This document shows positions 41,395-51,302 of a stretch of DNA of 56,776 nt, one piece after another (position 1 is the stretch's first letter; each line of letters opens with the position of its first letter). The stretch covers positions 1 to 56,776 of the forward strand of contig NZ_JADEWC010000023.1 of NCBI RefSeq assembly GCF_015207825.1, written 5' to 3'. Origin of the DNA: Cyanobacterium stanieri LEGE 03274. Lineage in GTDB: Bacteria; Cyanobacteriota; Cyanobacteriia; Cyanobacteriales; Cyanobacteriaceae. A model generated the notes under the pieces. The model saw only the letters and a program-made list of their open reading frames with translations. It was not told the DNA's origin and did no database searches. The translations under genes were made by a program, and so were the position numbers.

Positions 41395-43032
41395 TTAATG
41401 GTCACTATCGATAGTTTTAATTTCAAACCGATAACCCGTGTCGCTTAACCCCTCAAAATCTGGAACTATTTGCACTAGGGGTATATGTAATAAACTATCT
41501 TGCCTGTTATAGTCGTGGGATAGTTTAATACCCTCTTGTAATAGTTGCTCAAAATTGCCCCTGTGGGCATTAATGGCAAGGCCGCACATATTTCCTTCAC
41601 AGGGTGCGGTTATAGTTTCTTTGAAAATATCATAGATTAAATCCTCGCTCCATCGGGGAATGATTTGCTCATTGGCAAACACATCGGGGGAATAACCCCA
41701 TGGTAAAGCCATCACCCATTGATCTACGGTTTCTTTTCCTTGGATTAAAGTATTATTATTAAATAAATCTTCACTGACGAGGATAGGTAAAAAATAATTA
41801 TTTTCTCGACTGATAGCCATGGCTTGAGATAGTCTATTTTCCCCTAAGGCCATGACAATGGTGTTAGCACCCCCTAGGGTTTGTAATATTTGCTCAGGGT
41901 TAGCATTTTGGCTCACATCTATGTCTATAATCAAATTTCCTTGCCATTGGGGTAAATTTTCGAGGATGGACGATTTAAACTTGATACTGTAATCACTTTC
42001 GGAGTCGTAAAATAGGATAACATTGGGGGAAGAATTGAGGCTATTGGCATAATTTAATAAAGTATTTGTGACTATATTTAGATATACTTTTTCTCTATTT
42101 TCTGGGGTAATATATTGTAGTTTATTTTCTGTTTGATGCCATTGAAAATTTATGGGGGATATTATCCCTAATCCTTGATTTTCATAGATTGATAGGGTAG
42201 TGTAACTATTTTGATCGAAATGTAAATCTAATATGCCGATAATGTCATTGGTGTTAAGAATATTTTGGCTCAATTTGTCCATATTAGCCCCTTGATAGTT
42301 AACTATTACTATTTCTAATAGTCTTTGATTTTTGTCTTGATTTTGTTGGTTAAATTCCTGTTGATAACGGGCTAGGGGGGAGAGTATATCGGTGTTATTT
42401 TCCTTATCTACTCTGATGGTAGTTGCTAAAGTGATGGGATTTCCACGACTACGGGCGATCGCATTTTGCCTATAAATTTGAGCTTCATAATCATTACCAT
42501 TATCCTCTATGTATCGATTATAAAGGGCGATCGCACTTTGCCAATCTCCTTGCCTAAAAGCATCTGCCGCCATTTGCTTCAGAGGATTAACCTCAAAAAA
42601 AATTTTTTCTCCCTGACTAAAAAAATCCTCCATATCCCCCGAAAACGAACTAATCAAAAAATTACCCTTTTCCACCGTAACCACTGCTTCATGGGAAATC
42701 ATCCTAGACAAATTAGCTAAAATTACTCCTAAAAATATGCCCATTATTAAAAATAACCAAACTCCCATCAAACCCTTATCCCTTAGTAAAAGAAACCACT
42801 CAGAAAAAACATTTTCAGATTGAGAAACCCGACTTTTATACCCCTCATTTTTACCCACCGCCGTTATATCTACCCCCGTAAAAACAGATTTTCCAGCCTC
42901 CCTAGGTAAAAGACAAAAAGGGCAAATATCAGTGAAATTTTCCACCTCCCCATGACTACCTAAACAGCGGGGATAATTCAAACCATTTTTAGGTGTGCCA
43001 TCACAAATCCAAGGACGTAAAATAGTAGTCAT
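41395..43032 (-). CDS. Zinc-ribbon, single-TM, TPR and periplasmic-binding-like fusion protein
   Basis: A 545-residue protein with unusual architecture. The first 45 residues carry four cysteines (C10, C23, C37, C40; ICPFC) suggesting a zinc ribbon on the cytoplasmic side. A transmembrane helix follows at about 88-108 (GLMGVWLFLIMGIFLGVILA). A TPR-like unit lies near 155-190 (AFRQGDWQSAIALYNRYIE). The last 330 residues resemble a type 1 periplasmic-binding or branched-chain amino acid receptor fold (IGILDLHFDQ, NVILFYDSESDYSIKFKSSI, ANTIVMALGE, VMALPWGYSP). It may be a membrane receptor with an internal regulatory ribbon; no ligand or partner gene is visible. The function is unassigned. Confidence 0.7.
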   Translation of the reverse strand: MTTILRPWICDGTPKNGLNYPRCLGSHGEVENFTDICPFCLLPREAGKSVFTGVDITAVGKNEGYKSRVSQSENVFSEWFLLLRDKGLMGVWLFLIMGIFLGVILANLSRMISHEAVVTVEKGNFLISSFSGDMEDFFSQGEKIFFEVNPLKQMAADAFRQGDWQSAIALYNRYIEDNGNDYEAQIYRQNAIARSRGNPITLATTIRVDKENNTDILSPLARYQQEFNQQNQDKNQRLLEIVIVNYQGANMDKLSQNILNTNDIIGILDLHFDQNSYTTLSIYENQGLGIISPINFQWHQTENKLQYITPENREKVYLNIVTNTLLNYANSLNSSPNVILFYDSESDYSIKFKSSILENLPQWQGNLIIDIDVSQNANPEQILQTLGGANTIVMALGENRLSQAMAISRENNYFLPILVSEDLFNNNTLIQGKETVDQWVMALPWGYSPDVFANEQIIPRWSEDLIYDIFKETITAPCEGNMCGLAINAHRGNFEQLLQEGIKLSHDYNRQDSLLHIPLVQIVPDFEGLSDTGYRFEIKTIDSDH

Positions 43033-43062
43033 AAAAAAATATGTTGAGAATCAAAAATATCT

Positions 43063-43533
43063 TCAAGAATTCGGTTTTGCTAACTTATTTGCTGTGTGGT
43101 TGCAGGTATTTTCAGGGGAAAAAGACTTTAACATTTCCCAGCCTCGATGACGACTAATTTTTTTTCCCGTTAACTGCGATAACCAATCGGCTACTTTTCT
43201 ACCATTCCACAAACCTCCATCGGGTGAGGGTTGCAATAATACTTCCCGTAATTGTTTTCGCTCTAAATCTGTTAATAAGGAATTATGTCCACCATTATTT
43301 TTACGTTTATCCCCCAGACTATCAACCCCCGACTGATTATATTTGCGCACTAATTGATAAATCCAATTATTACTGTAACCTGTTATTTGCGATACTTGGG
43401 CTACGGTTTTTCCTGATGCTATTAACCAAATTATTTGATAGTGGTTTTTTTGTCTTTTATCGGATGATGAGCGATATAAAGAATAGAGAGTTTCTTTTTC
43501 TAGGTGAGGCCATAGACTTACTTTTTTTGCCAT
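43063..43533 (-). CDS. IS630-type helix-turn-helix ORF, probably a truncated transposase
   Basis: A 156-residue ORF matching the N-terminal winged helix-turn-helix half of IS630-family transposases: IIWLIASGKTVAQVSQITGY, NWIYQLVRKYNQSGVDSLGD, LLTDLERKQLREVLLQPSPD and RKVADWLSQLTGKKISRHRG. The match ends at RGWEMLKS; the final ~20 residues are unrelated and include codons from ACCTGCAACC, a motif of the dispersed repeats in this window. The DDE catalytic half is absent and the next gene begins 30 bp on, so the element is inactive. A host-adopted DNA-binding protein is possible but less likely than decay. Confidence 0.75.
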   Translation of the reverse strand: MAKKVSLWPHLEKETLYSLYRSSSDKRQKNHYQIIWLIASGKTVAQVSQITGYSNNWIYQLVRKYNQSGVDSLGDKRKNNGGHNSLLTDLERKQLREVLLQPSPDGGLWNGRKVADWLSQLTGKKISRHRGWEMLKSFSPENTCNHTANKLAKPNS

Positions 43534-43604
43534 GGGATTTTAATATTTTGCCATTTTATTTATTATAACTAATTAGCCGAACTTTAATTTTAGTTCAATA
43601 TGAT

Positions 43605-43715
43605 TTTTGGGCATTGCTGATTTTGAGTATGAAACATTATTGAATTACAGTAAATGTATAGTATTAAAACTATTATTACTATTGCCCATTTCCTATTGCC
43701 CATTCCTTGCCCTAA
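43605..43715 (+). repeat. Family C repeat, copy 4
   Basis: It reads GGGCATTGCTGATTTTGAGT, then ATGAAACATTATTGAATTAC and ends in TATTACTATTGCCCATTTCC with TATTGCCCATTCC repeated. It fills most of the 294-bp gap between the IS630-type ORF and the tamB-like gene. Related sequence lies at 21484, 24803 and 33590. Confidence 0.55.
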
Positions 43716-43827
43716 TGAACATATTATGGAAACAGAATTTGGTATAGTTACGCAATTTTTAGGTTTTTTGCTATTGTGACTAGAATAGGATTATACTTCT
43801 TTTGCCCTATTGTCTTGATAGCTAATT

Positions 43828-46800
43828 ATGACTGATTTTCCTGATAAGACTCCGAATTCTGATAGTGGCTACGATGAAAATTTGGATAATAATTCTAATT
43901 CTTCTGTGGGTAAACCAGTGCGATCGCCCCAGGGATTTTATATTAAACTATTTTTGTATGGTGCTTTATTATCGGTAGGGGGAGGATTAAGTTATGGTTG
44001 GTATTTTTTCACCCAAAGATTAATACCTCTGATTGAACAACCTGTCAGTAATTATTTAGGAAGACCTGTAGAATTAGGTAACATAGAATCGGTATCTTTT
44101 AATCGTATTAGGGTAGGAGAAAGTAAGATTCCCACCACCGACAGCCAAACTGATTATGTCATTGCTGAGGCAGTGGAAGTTAATTTAAAGTCTTTACTTT
44201 TCAGGGAAAGAAATGCCAATGTTGAAGTTACTATTATCAATCCCCTTGTTTATTTAGAAAAATCCGAGGATGCCCGTTGGTTGGATTTGCAGTTAAATCC
44301 TTTACCGAAAAGAGATAGATTCATCTCTTTTGATGTGGATGAAGTGAGGGTAAAAAATGCCTCATTAACCATGAAGTCTTTGGTAAGTGATTTGTCTCCC
44401 CTCAATATCAAAGTAAATCAAGGTAGTATTCTCATTGGGGAAGATAATTTGACTTTTACCACACAAGGAGATGTGATTTCGGGAGGTAATATTTCCCTGA
44501 CGGCGGTTACTCCCCTTAAGAGTAATGATTGGTTATTGGATATTCGGGGTAATAATTTACTGACTAATGATATTACTTACTTTACTCCTTTACCCATTGA
44601 TGTGGATAGTGGTAAGGTGACGGGGAATATCAACCTTGAATTTGAAGGGGGAGAGTTTGTTAATATCGATGGCAATATGGATGTAGCGGGGATTAATTTA
44701 ACCATTCCCAATGTGCCTCAAACTCTTACTGATTCCCATGGCAAAATTAATTTTGTTAACAATAGTCTTACCTTGACTGGGGTTAATACCAATTTAGGAG
44801 ATATTAACGGGGATGTGTTCGGTAGTCTTGAAGATGATTTTTCTGAGGTTAACATCAATATTAAGACAAAACCTGTAGAAGTGCAAAGGGCGATCGCCTC
44901 CTTAAACCTCCCAAAAATTCCCGTGGAAACCAAAGGCAAAGTAGAGGGCGACATCAACATTCAAGGGTTAATCACCCAACCCATACTCACCGCCAATATT
45001 ACCGCCACTGAAAACCTACAAATAGATAGACTATCTTTAGCAAAAAGTCAAGGAAAAGTTACAATTCTTAACCGCCGACTTTCCATCGATGAATTTTCCT
45101 TTACCCCCACCATCGGCGGAGAAATCAACGGCAACGGATTAGTTGACTTTCGCCAAGAAAAGCAATTCCCTTACCAAGTGAGTCTTAATACCGAAAACAT
45201 CAGCGCCGAGACATTAGCTACCCTTTATGACATCAAGATAAGCGAAAATTTGCCCCCCCTCGGTATGCTTAACGGTGAGTATCAAATATCGGGCATTGCG
45301 CAAGAGATAGAAAATAGTCAGATAACAGGTATTACCAACATTGGCATCGGTGAAGGAGAAGCCACCATTTCCAACCTGTTTTATAACCAAGAAAACTATC
45401 AAGCCGACATAGCATTGACTAACATTCCCCTCAAACAAATTAACCTCATCAATTGTCAAACCATTGATTGTGGAAACTCCACCCTACAGGGAAACTTACA
45501 ACTATTGGGCGATAGTCAAAATATTTCCCTTGATACCATTACTTTACAAGGAAATCTTAATTTTCCCCTAGCGCAAGGAATAGTTAACCTTAATAATAGC
45601 CAACTCAATCAGGGTAGATGGCAAACTCAACTGGTGGCTGATAATCTTAACCTCAGTCAACTAAACTTTACTAGCGACACCCCCATTAATAGCGGAAGAG
45701 TAAACAGCGCCCTAAATATTCGAGGTAGTATTAATGATAATCAGGGAATCCAAGCCGAAGGAGAGATATTTTTACCCCAAGGGGTTGTTACCGTAGAAAG
45801 TCTTTTCCTCGATGGGGATAATAATTTTAATACTATTCTTGCCACCACGGGTTTTAATATCAGTGAATTTCAGCAAGGGTTGAGGGGAGACACAAGGGGA
45901 AGATTATCTATTCAGGGTAACACTAATAATATAACTCTAAGCACCGTTGCGATCGCCGCTAATCTTGATTTTAGTCAGGGTATCAGCTTAATTCAACAAC
46001 CCCTAAAAACCGCCTTCGGTTGGGATGGAGAAAAAATACTCCTCTCCCAAGCCACCACAGGAGATATTTCCGCCAACGGTATCATTAACTATGACACTGA
46101 TAATCAACAAGTAAGTAACCTTGACTTAAACTTAATTGCTTCTAACTTTGACATTCAAAACCTCCCCTTACCCAATCAACTAGCCTTAGTCGATTATGGA
46201 GGTAAATTTGACTTTCGAGGAAAATTACAAGGTAATCTCGATAATCCTCAACTTGTGGGTAATCTTCAAGTGGCAAACTTAGAAATCGCCAATCTGTCTT
46301 TTAATCCCCTCGCAGGAAATATAGAAGCCAACACCATTAATGGCATCGAGTTTGATTTAAAAGATACCACAGGGAATGATGATAGATTTGCCCTTAATAT
46401 TGACAACAACTTTCAACCCAGAGAGATTGATATAAATGTAAAAGAAAGTAGTTTAACAGCCGTCACCAATGAAAGAGATATTCTCGATATTAACTTTACT
46501 AACTTTTCCCTAGCCACCCTCACTCAACCCCTATTAACTACTTTTCCTTCTGAAATTGAATCAGTAGGTGGTAATATTTCTGGGCAACTGGCTTTAAATC
46601 TTGATAGTTATGATATTAATTCCTCAGCATTAGTGGTTAATAATCCTCAAATCAATCAATTTCGAGGAGATGTATTGACAGCAACAGTATCAAGTCTGGA
46701 TGGGAAAATTATTGTCGAAGATGGTAAATTAAATCATCTCCAAAATGAGTATGATTTTTTTGCCCAAATATTACCCTTTGACGAAAATCCCCAATTAGAA

Positions 46801-49707
46801 GCAGAAGTATCTTTAAAAGAGGGAGATATTCAAAATTTATTAACCAGTGTCGGGATTTTTGAGATAGAAGATATATTAGATGGTATTCAACCAAAAGAAT
46901 ATTGTGGTGCGGAGGATTTATATACCACGGGGGATGAGATTAGTTGTTTATCCATCAGGGTAAATTCTTCTTTGGCAAGGCTTCCTCTTTCTACACAAAG
47001 CAATGATAATAATCAAGTCAATGGTTACAGTAATCGGGTATTAACAAGAAATTCTCAAAATTCCATCAGTTTACCCACTGATAAGGTGGAAGAAGATATA
47101 AAAACTAGCAGTAAATATTTATTGAATGATAATTCAGTGGATGATGAAGCATTAAAAATTAGTCGAGAGAATCAGACAAAAGAAATTCCCGTCATTACCC
47201 ATAATTTAGCGGCAGAGGATGAGGGTAATGGTGTTAATAATCAACCGATAGAAACTCAAAGGAATAATTTTGCTGTTAATGGGATGAAAGATAATAATGA
47301 TGATGGGTTACATTCTCCTTCTGTTGATAGTCAAGTTGAAAGAAGAAATAGTGATGATTTAACAGAAAAAGAAATTTCATCTTCAGAAAGTGATAATACT
47401 TTGGTTAATCATCCTACTAATTTAGGAGAGGAAGAAAATCTATTAGTTGAGGATGAAACTGCCATGGTAAGGGAAGGAAAAAATATCCATGCTTTACGAA
47501 AAACATTGACAGAAAATTCTTTGGTGGAAGGGGAAATTAATACAGATAATTCAGATAAGTTAATTATTGCCCAAGAAACCACTGCAGAGGAGGAAAAGAA
47601 ACCCCTATTTAGTATTAGTAGTGATGGTTTATCTTTGCAACAAACTCTCTTTCAATGGCAACAAATAAATTCTGCTACGAAACAAGCGCAAATGGAAAGA
47701 CAAGAAGCAAATATTCCTCCTTTAGAGGATTTACAAGGAAGGTTAACGGGTAAATTAAATATAATTGCTTCCTTGAGGGATGGCATTGATGCCAGTTTTG
47801 ATTTTCGTGGAGATGATTGGTATTGGGGTAAGTATCAAGCGGATACTATTCAAGCAACGGGTAATTTTCAGGATGGTTTGTTAACTCTTTTACCTGTTAG
47901 TTTTCAGGATGATGAGACTATCATATCTTTATCGGGTACTTTTAGCCAAGAGCGTTTTTCAGGGCAGGTATTGTTAACGGATTTACCGATTCAGAATGTG
48001 GGTTTAATTGCTAATCTGCCCCCTAATTTTGAGTTACAGGGCATTACTAATGGCAATATTGTTATTAGTGGTAATTTAGACAATCCTATTGCTACAGGTA
48101 GTGTCGAAATTGCTAATGCGACAATTAATGGCACAACTATTGAGGAAACTAATGCTAATTTAGGTTATCGTAATTCTCGTCTTGATTTCTTGGCAACGAG
48201 TAATTTAACTGGGGAGGAGGAGTCGGCTAGGTTGTTGGGGAGTTTTCCTTTTCGTTTTTTACCTCAGTCTGATAATCCTGATAGTGATGATTTTCGTTTT
48301 CGTCTTAATATTGAGGAGTCGGGTTTTGGTTTGTTGAGGGTGGTTAGTAATAATCAGTTTAATTTGGTGGAGGGTAGTGGTGGCGTTGATTTGGATATTC
48401 AGGGTAAGTATAATCAGTCACAAAATACGATTACTGATTTTATTGCCGATGGTTTAGCAACTATTAATGATGGAGTAATGGAGGTGGCTTTTATTCCTGA
48501 TACTCCTATTACTAATATTAATGGGGATATTTTGTTTGATTTTGATCAAATTACTATTCCTAGTTTGACGGGGAATTTTAGTCAAGGGAATATTTTGGTT
48601 ACGGGGGGGTTGCCTTTATTTACGAGGGATAGTCAGGGGGATATGTTAACTGCTTCTATTGATAATCTGGCTTTGAGTCTTCCTAATCTTTATCAGGGTA
48701 ATGCTAGGGGTGATATGGAAATTGGTGGCAGTGCGATCGCCCCTATCATCGGTGGTAATATTACATTGTTTGATGGGGATGTTTTTCTTTCTGCAGGGCA
48801 AGGTAATAATGGTAATCATTCAAGTAATGGTAATACTACTAATATCGATATAGGTAGTAATCCTCTAATTAGTAATACTACCGTTGATAATTTAGTTTTA
48901 ACTTTTGGTAATGATATTACTATTACCCAAGTCCCTGTGTTGAATCTCAATGCAAGGGGTAGTTTAAATCTTAGGGGGGATATTAATAATTTACAACCCC
49001 AAGGGGAAATTGAGTTAACGGGGGGTAGTGTTAATTTATTTACCAGTAGATTAAGACTTAATCGTAATTACAATAACATTGCTAGGTTTACCCCAGAAAA
49101 TGGTTTTAATGCTTTCCTTGATATGCAACTAGAAACCTCGGTAACCGAAACTAATCGTTATCAGTTAGCTGACAACACTGGCGCCAACGAAATTCGAGAT
49201 ACATCGGGTATAAATAGTATTGATACCCTTGAAACCATTAGGGTAAGGGCAAATGTTAATGGTTTTAGTAATAACATCACTGACAGTTTACAATTAACCA
49301 GTATTCCTGCTAGGGAGGAAACGGAAATTATTGCCCTTTTAGGAGGTGGTTTTTTCAATAATTTTGTTGATGGTGATACGGGATTGACTTTAGCTAATAT
49401 CGCAGGGGCAGCTTTATTTGGTAGTTTTCAAAATCAATTTGATGATATTTTAGATAGGGCGGAGTTTCGACTTTTCCCTACTCCCATCATTGACAGCGAT
49501 ACTCGAGTATCTAGTTTGGCTTTAGGGGCAGAGTTAGCTTTTAATGTTAGGGAAAATCTTGCTTTTTCTGTACTCACTATATTAACTGGAGAGCAACCAA
49601 CCCGTTATAATATTCGTTATCGTCTTAATGATCGTACTGTTATTCGTGGTTCTACTGACTTTGGTAATGATACCAGAAGTGCGATCGAATATCAATTCCG
49701 TTTTTGA
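43828..49707 (+). CDS. tamB: TamB-like (DUF490) translocation/assembly protein
   Basis: A very large protein (1959 residues) of the TamB/AsmA-like superfamily, thought to bridge inner and outer membranes and to move lipids or help insert outer-membrane proteins. An N-terminal signal-anchor lies at about residues 37-57 (FYIKLFLYGALLSVGGGLSY). Long stretches of beta-rich repeat sequence follow, and the C-terminal DUF490 domain ends in VRGSTDFGN-like features: LALGAELAFNVRENLAFSVL, YNIRYRLNDRTVIRGSTDFG and a terminal Phe. Residues about 1045-1265 form a polar, acidic, repeat-poor insert (Asn/Asp/Glu/Ser-rich) without the beta pattern. No Omp85 gene is adjacent. Codon use alternates between G/T-rich and A/C-rich blocks along the gene. 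Confidence 0.88.
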   Translation: MTDFPDKTPNSDSGYDENLDNNSNSSVGKPVRSPQGFYIKLFLYGALLSVGGGLSYGWYFFTQRLIPLIEQPVSNYLGRPVELGNIESVSFNRIRVGESKIPTTDSQTDYVIAEAVEVNLKSLLFRERNANVEVTIINPLVYLEKSEDARWLDLQLNPLPKRDRFISFDVDEVRVKNASLTMKSLVSDLSPLNIKVNQGSILIGEDNLTFTTQGDVISGGNISLTAVTPLKSNDWLLDIRGNNLLTNDITYFTPLPIDVDSGKVTGNINLEFEGGEFVNIDGNMDVAGINLTIPNVPQTLTDSHGKINFVNNSLTLTGVNTNLGDINGDVFGSLEDDFSEVNINIKTKPVEVQRAIASLNLPKIPVETKGKVEGDINIQGLITQPILTANITATENLQIDRLSLAKSQGKVTILNRRLSIDEFSFTPTIGGEINGNGLVDFRQEKQFPYQVSLNTENISAETLATLYDIKISENLPPLGMLNGEYQISGIAQEIENSQITGITNIGIGEGEATISNLFYNQENYQADIALTNIPLKQINLINCQTIDCGNSTLQGNLQLLGDSQNISLDTITLQGNLNFPLAQGIVNLNNSQLNQGRWQTQLVADNLNLSQLNFTSDTPINSGRVNSALNIRGSINDNQGIQAEGEIFLPQGVVTVESLFLDGDNNFNTILATTGFNISEFQQGLRGDTRGRLSIQGNTNNITLSTVAIAANLDFSQGISLIQQPLKTAFGWDGEKILLSQATTGDISANGIINYDTDNQQVSNLDLNLIASNFDIQNLPLPNQLALVDYGGKFDFRGKLQGNLDNPQLVGNLQVANLEIANLSFNPLAGNIEANTINGIEFDLKDTTGNDDRFALNIDNNFQPREIDINVKESSLTAVTNERDILDINFTNFSLATLTQPLLTTFPSEIESVGGNISGQLALNLDSYDINSSALVVNNPQINQFRGDVLTATVSSLDGKIIVEDGKLNHLQNEYDFFAQILPFDENPQLEAEVSLKEGDIQNLLTSVGIFEIEDILDGIQPKEYCGAEDLYTTGDEISCLSIRVNSSLARLPLSTQSNDNNQVNGYSNRVLTRNSQNSISLPTDKVEEDIKTSSKYLLNDNSVDDEALKISRENQTKEIPVITHNLAAEDEGNGVNNQPIETQRNNFAVNGMKDNNDDGLHSPSVDSQVERRNSDDLTEKEISSSESDNTLVNHPTNLGEEENLLVEDETAMVREGKNIHALRKTLTENSLVEGEINTDNSDKLIIAQETTAEEEKKPLFSISSDGLSLQQTLFQWQQINSATKQAQMERQEANIPPLEDLQGRLTGKLNIIASLRDGIDASFDFRGDDWYWGKYQADTIQATGNFQDGLLTLLPVSFQDDETIISLSGTFSQERFSGQVLLTDLPIQNVGLIANLPPNFELQGITNGNIVISGNLDNPIATGSVEIANATINGTTIEETNANLGYRNSRLDFLATSNLTGEEESARLLGSFPFRFLPQSDNPDSDDFRFRLNIEESGFGLLRVVSNNQFNLVEGSGGVDLDIQGKYNQSQNTITDFIADGLATINDGVMEVAFIPDTPITNINGDILFDFDQITIPSLTGNFSQGNILVTGGLPLFTRDSQGDMLTASIDNLALSLPNLYQGNARGDMEIGGSAIAPIIGGNITLFDGDVFLSAGQGNNGNHSSNGNTTNIDIGSNPLISNTTVDNLVLTFGNDITITQVPVLNLNARGSLNLRGDINNLQPQGEIELTGGSVNLFTSRLRLNRNYNNIARFTPENGFNAFLDMQLETSVTETNRYQLADNTGANEIRDTSGINSIDTLETIRVRANVNGFSNNITDSLQLTSIPAREETEIIALLGGGFFNNFVDGDTGLTLANIAGAALFGSFQNQFDDILDRAEFRLFPTPIIDSDTRVSSLALGAELAFNVRENLAFSVLTILTGEQPTRYNIRYRLNDRTVIRGSTDFGNDTRSAIEYQFRF

Positions 49708-49781
49708 TGACTAGATATAATTATTGTTTTGGTGTAAATTAACTTTTATAATTCCCCATCTACTTTTCCCAAACTTTTAGG

Positions 49782-50120
49782 ATGCTAACTCACCAGAATA
49801 AAACCGTTAAAATTGTGGCGATAGAAGAAATTAACCCCCAAGAAAAACGTTTTCAAGAGCAAAGAATGAAAGATTTATTATTGCTGATTGAAAATCTAGC
49901 CCTAAAGGAAGAAGCTACCATTAAGTTAATTATAGAGTGTCTCTATGATGTGGGTATGATTAATTTAATTAATAAAAAAATCAAGCATCCTTCGGCTAAT
50001 AAAATTGTCAAACGATTTATCAGTTTACCTAAACCTATTGCTAAGGTTGTGGCTTGGCGTTGGCTAAAAAAAAATCTGCCCATTAAATTAACTAATTGGT
50101 TGGGTAGAAAGGTTAGTTAG
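49782..50120 (+). CDS. Small hypothetical protein (112 aa)
   Basis: A 112-residue basic protein, mostly helical, with no signal peptide or confident membrane segment. Visible landmarks are EATIKLIIECLYDVGMINLI in the middle and the C-terminal block KPIAKVVAWRWLKKNLPIKL ending in TNWLGRKVS. I do not recognise a family, though the compact pattern suggests a conserved cyanobacterial protein. It starts 74 bp after the tamB-like gene on the same strand and may be co-transcribed. No function is proposed. Confidence 0.65.
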   Translation: MLTHQNKTVKIVAIEEINPQEKRFQEQRMKDLLLLIENLALKEEATIKLIIECLYDVGMINLINKKIKHPSANKIVKRFISLPKPIAKVVAWRWLKKNLPIKLTNWLGRKVS

Positions 50121-50190
50121 TAATAATAATGAGCATAAAAAATTAATTACCAATATCTATCATAAAACACCGCAATTTTTTTCTAAACCA

Positions 50191-50700
50191 TTAATTATTG
50201 CGGATTTCTAGTTGAGTTATTAAATGATTCAATTCAGGCAAAATTAATTTATCCATTGCTAATTCTACCGCATTACTAGAACCGGGTAAAGCAAAAATTA
50301 TTTTCCTTTTACAAATACCTGCGATCGCCCTTGAAACCATGGCACGTGAACCGATTTCTCCATAGGAAAGATGACGGAAAATCTCCCCAAACCCTGGTAT
50401 ATTTTTATCTAATAAACTATCAACAACCTCAAAAGTATTGTCTCTCAAACTAATTCCTGTTCCCCCTGTTAAAATCAATATATCTATATTTTCTTTCAAT
50501 ATCAAGCTATTTAACAAGGTTTTTATACCATCATAATCATCTTTAATTATTTGATAAAAAGTGATATTGTGTCCAATTTCTAGTAACTTATTCTTGATTA
50601 ATTTTCCACTATTATCATCATCAAAAGTACGAGAATCACTAATAGTAATTATGCCACAATTAACTATAATAAAAGATTTATCTGGATGGGGAATAACCAT
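50191..50700 (-). CDS. moaB: Molybdenum cofactor biosynthesis protein MoaB/MogA
   Basis: A MoaB/MogA-like protein of 169 residues that adenylylates molybdopterin before molybdate insertion, supporting enzymes such as nitrate reductase. Diagnostic segments: CGIITISDSRTFDDDNSGKL, the substrate-binding ILILTGGTGISLRDNT, IPGFGEIFRHLSYGEIGSRA and FALPGSSNAVELAMDKLILP. Length is typical of MoaB. The start at 50700 has no strong ribosome-binding site. Other moa/moe genes are not in the window. Long A/T runs make this gene more AT-rich than its neighbours, but the protein is a core one. Confidence 0.94.
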   Translation of the reverse strand: MVIPHPDKSFIIVNCGIITISDSRTFDDDNSGKLIKNKLLEIGHNITFYQIIKDDYDGIKTLLNSLILKENIDILILTGGTGISLRDNTFEVVDSLLDKNIPGFGEIFRHLSYGEIGSRAMVSRAIAGICKRKIIFALPGSSNAVELAMDKLILPELNHLITQLEIRNN

Positions 50701-50768
50701 AAAATTAAAAATGCAATGGGTAAAATATTATCCTTAATAAACCATAGTAAACCTAACCTTTAAAACCT

Positions 50769-50835
50769 GTTATAAGGTGTTAGGTATTAGGTAGAATTGG
50801 GCTTTTTTTAAAAATCACCTGCAACCTGACACCCC
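50769..50835. repeat. GGTGTTAGG / CCTGACACC repeat pair between moaB and psb28
   Basis: AAGGTGTTAGGTATTAGGTA and CACCTGCAACCTGACACCCC are roughly inverted relative to each other around a T-rich centre. The words ACCTGCAACC and GGTGTCAGG also occur at 24597-24625, in family B repeats and inside the IS630-type ORF, indicating a shared short-repeat vocabulary. Confidence 0.4.
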
Positions 50836-50841
50836 ATAAAA

Positions 50842-51177
50842 TTAAGACTTACTAAATCCTAACCCATGTTCTTCAGCATAACGCTCCATAAAGCGCATGA
50901 ATCTATCCCATTCCTCCACAGACTTCATGACATATATAGCTTCAAGGGCTACAGGCTCACCATTTACAAACTTACATTTTACCTCTCTTGTGCTTAATTC
51001 ACCTTCCTCATCGGTTAAATACATACCTGTTACTGCTTGGGTGTTGCCACCCTCTAAAATGGGAGATTCTTCAAAACGAAAAGTTGCCGTGCCGTTGCTA
51101 CCATCACGGGAGCGAGTTATTTTTACATCAGGGATTGATTCTTCGATAATGCCTTTAGTAAATTCTATTTGAGCCAT
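50842..51177 (-). CDS. psb28: Photosystem II assembly factor Psb28
   Basis: Psb28 (111 residues) is a soluble cytoplasmic-side factor that binds CP47-containing photosystem II assembly intermediates and is linked to chlorophyll-protein biogenesis. The product begins [20 protein letters not shown], continues with [16 protein letters not shown] and [15 protein letters not shown], and ends [20 protein letters not shown] with [10 protein letters not shown], all family-diagnostic. AAGGAAAAATTTTTT precedes the ATG. It is alone on its strand and divergent from the helicase-like gene with 125 bp between. Confidence 0.97.
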   Translation of the reverse strand: MAQIEFTKGIIEESIPDVKITRSRDGSNGTATFRFEESPILEGGNTQAVTGMYLTDEEGELSTREVKCKFVNGEPVALEAIYVMKSVEEWDRFMRFMERYAEEHGLGFSKS

Positions 51178-51302
51178 AAAAAATTTTTCCTTATATACTT
51201 TTTATTACTATAACTTTACCTATCATCTCACAGTCAAGGGCGATCAACGTTAAAATTTAAGGGGTAATGATAAATTTTTTGAGATAACATTTCCCTGACA
51301 AG

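Noticed and set aside
43224-43568. Plus-strand ORF of 114 codons opposite the IS630-type ORF
   Set aside because: The minus-strand frame matches a known transposase domain; the plus-strand product is a shadow rich in Tyr/Phe from the antisense codons.
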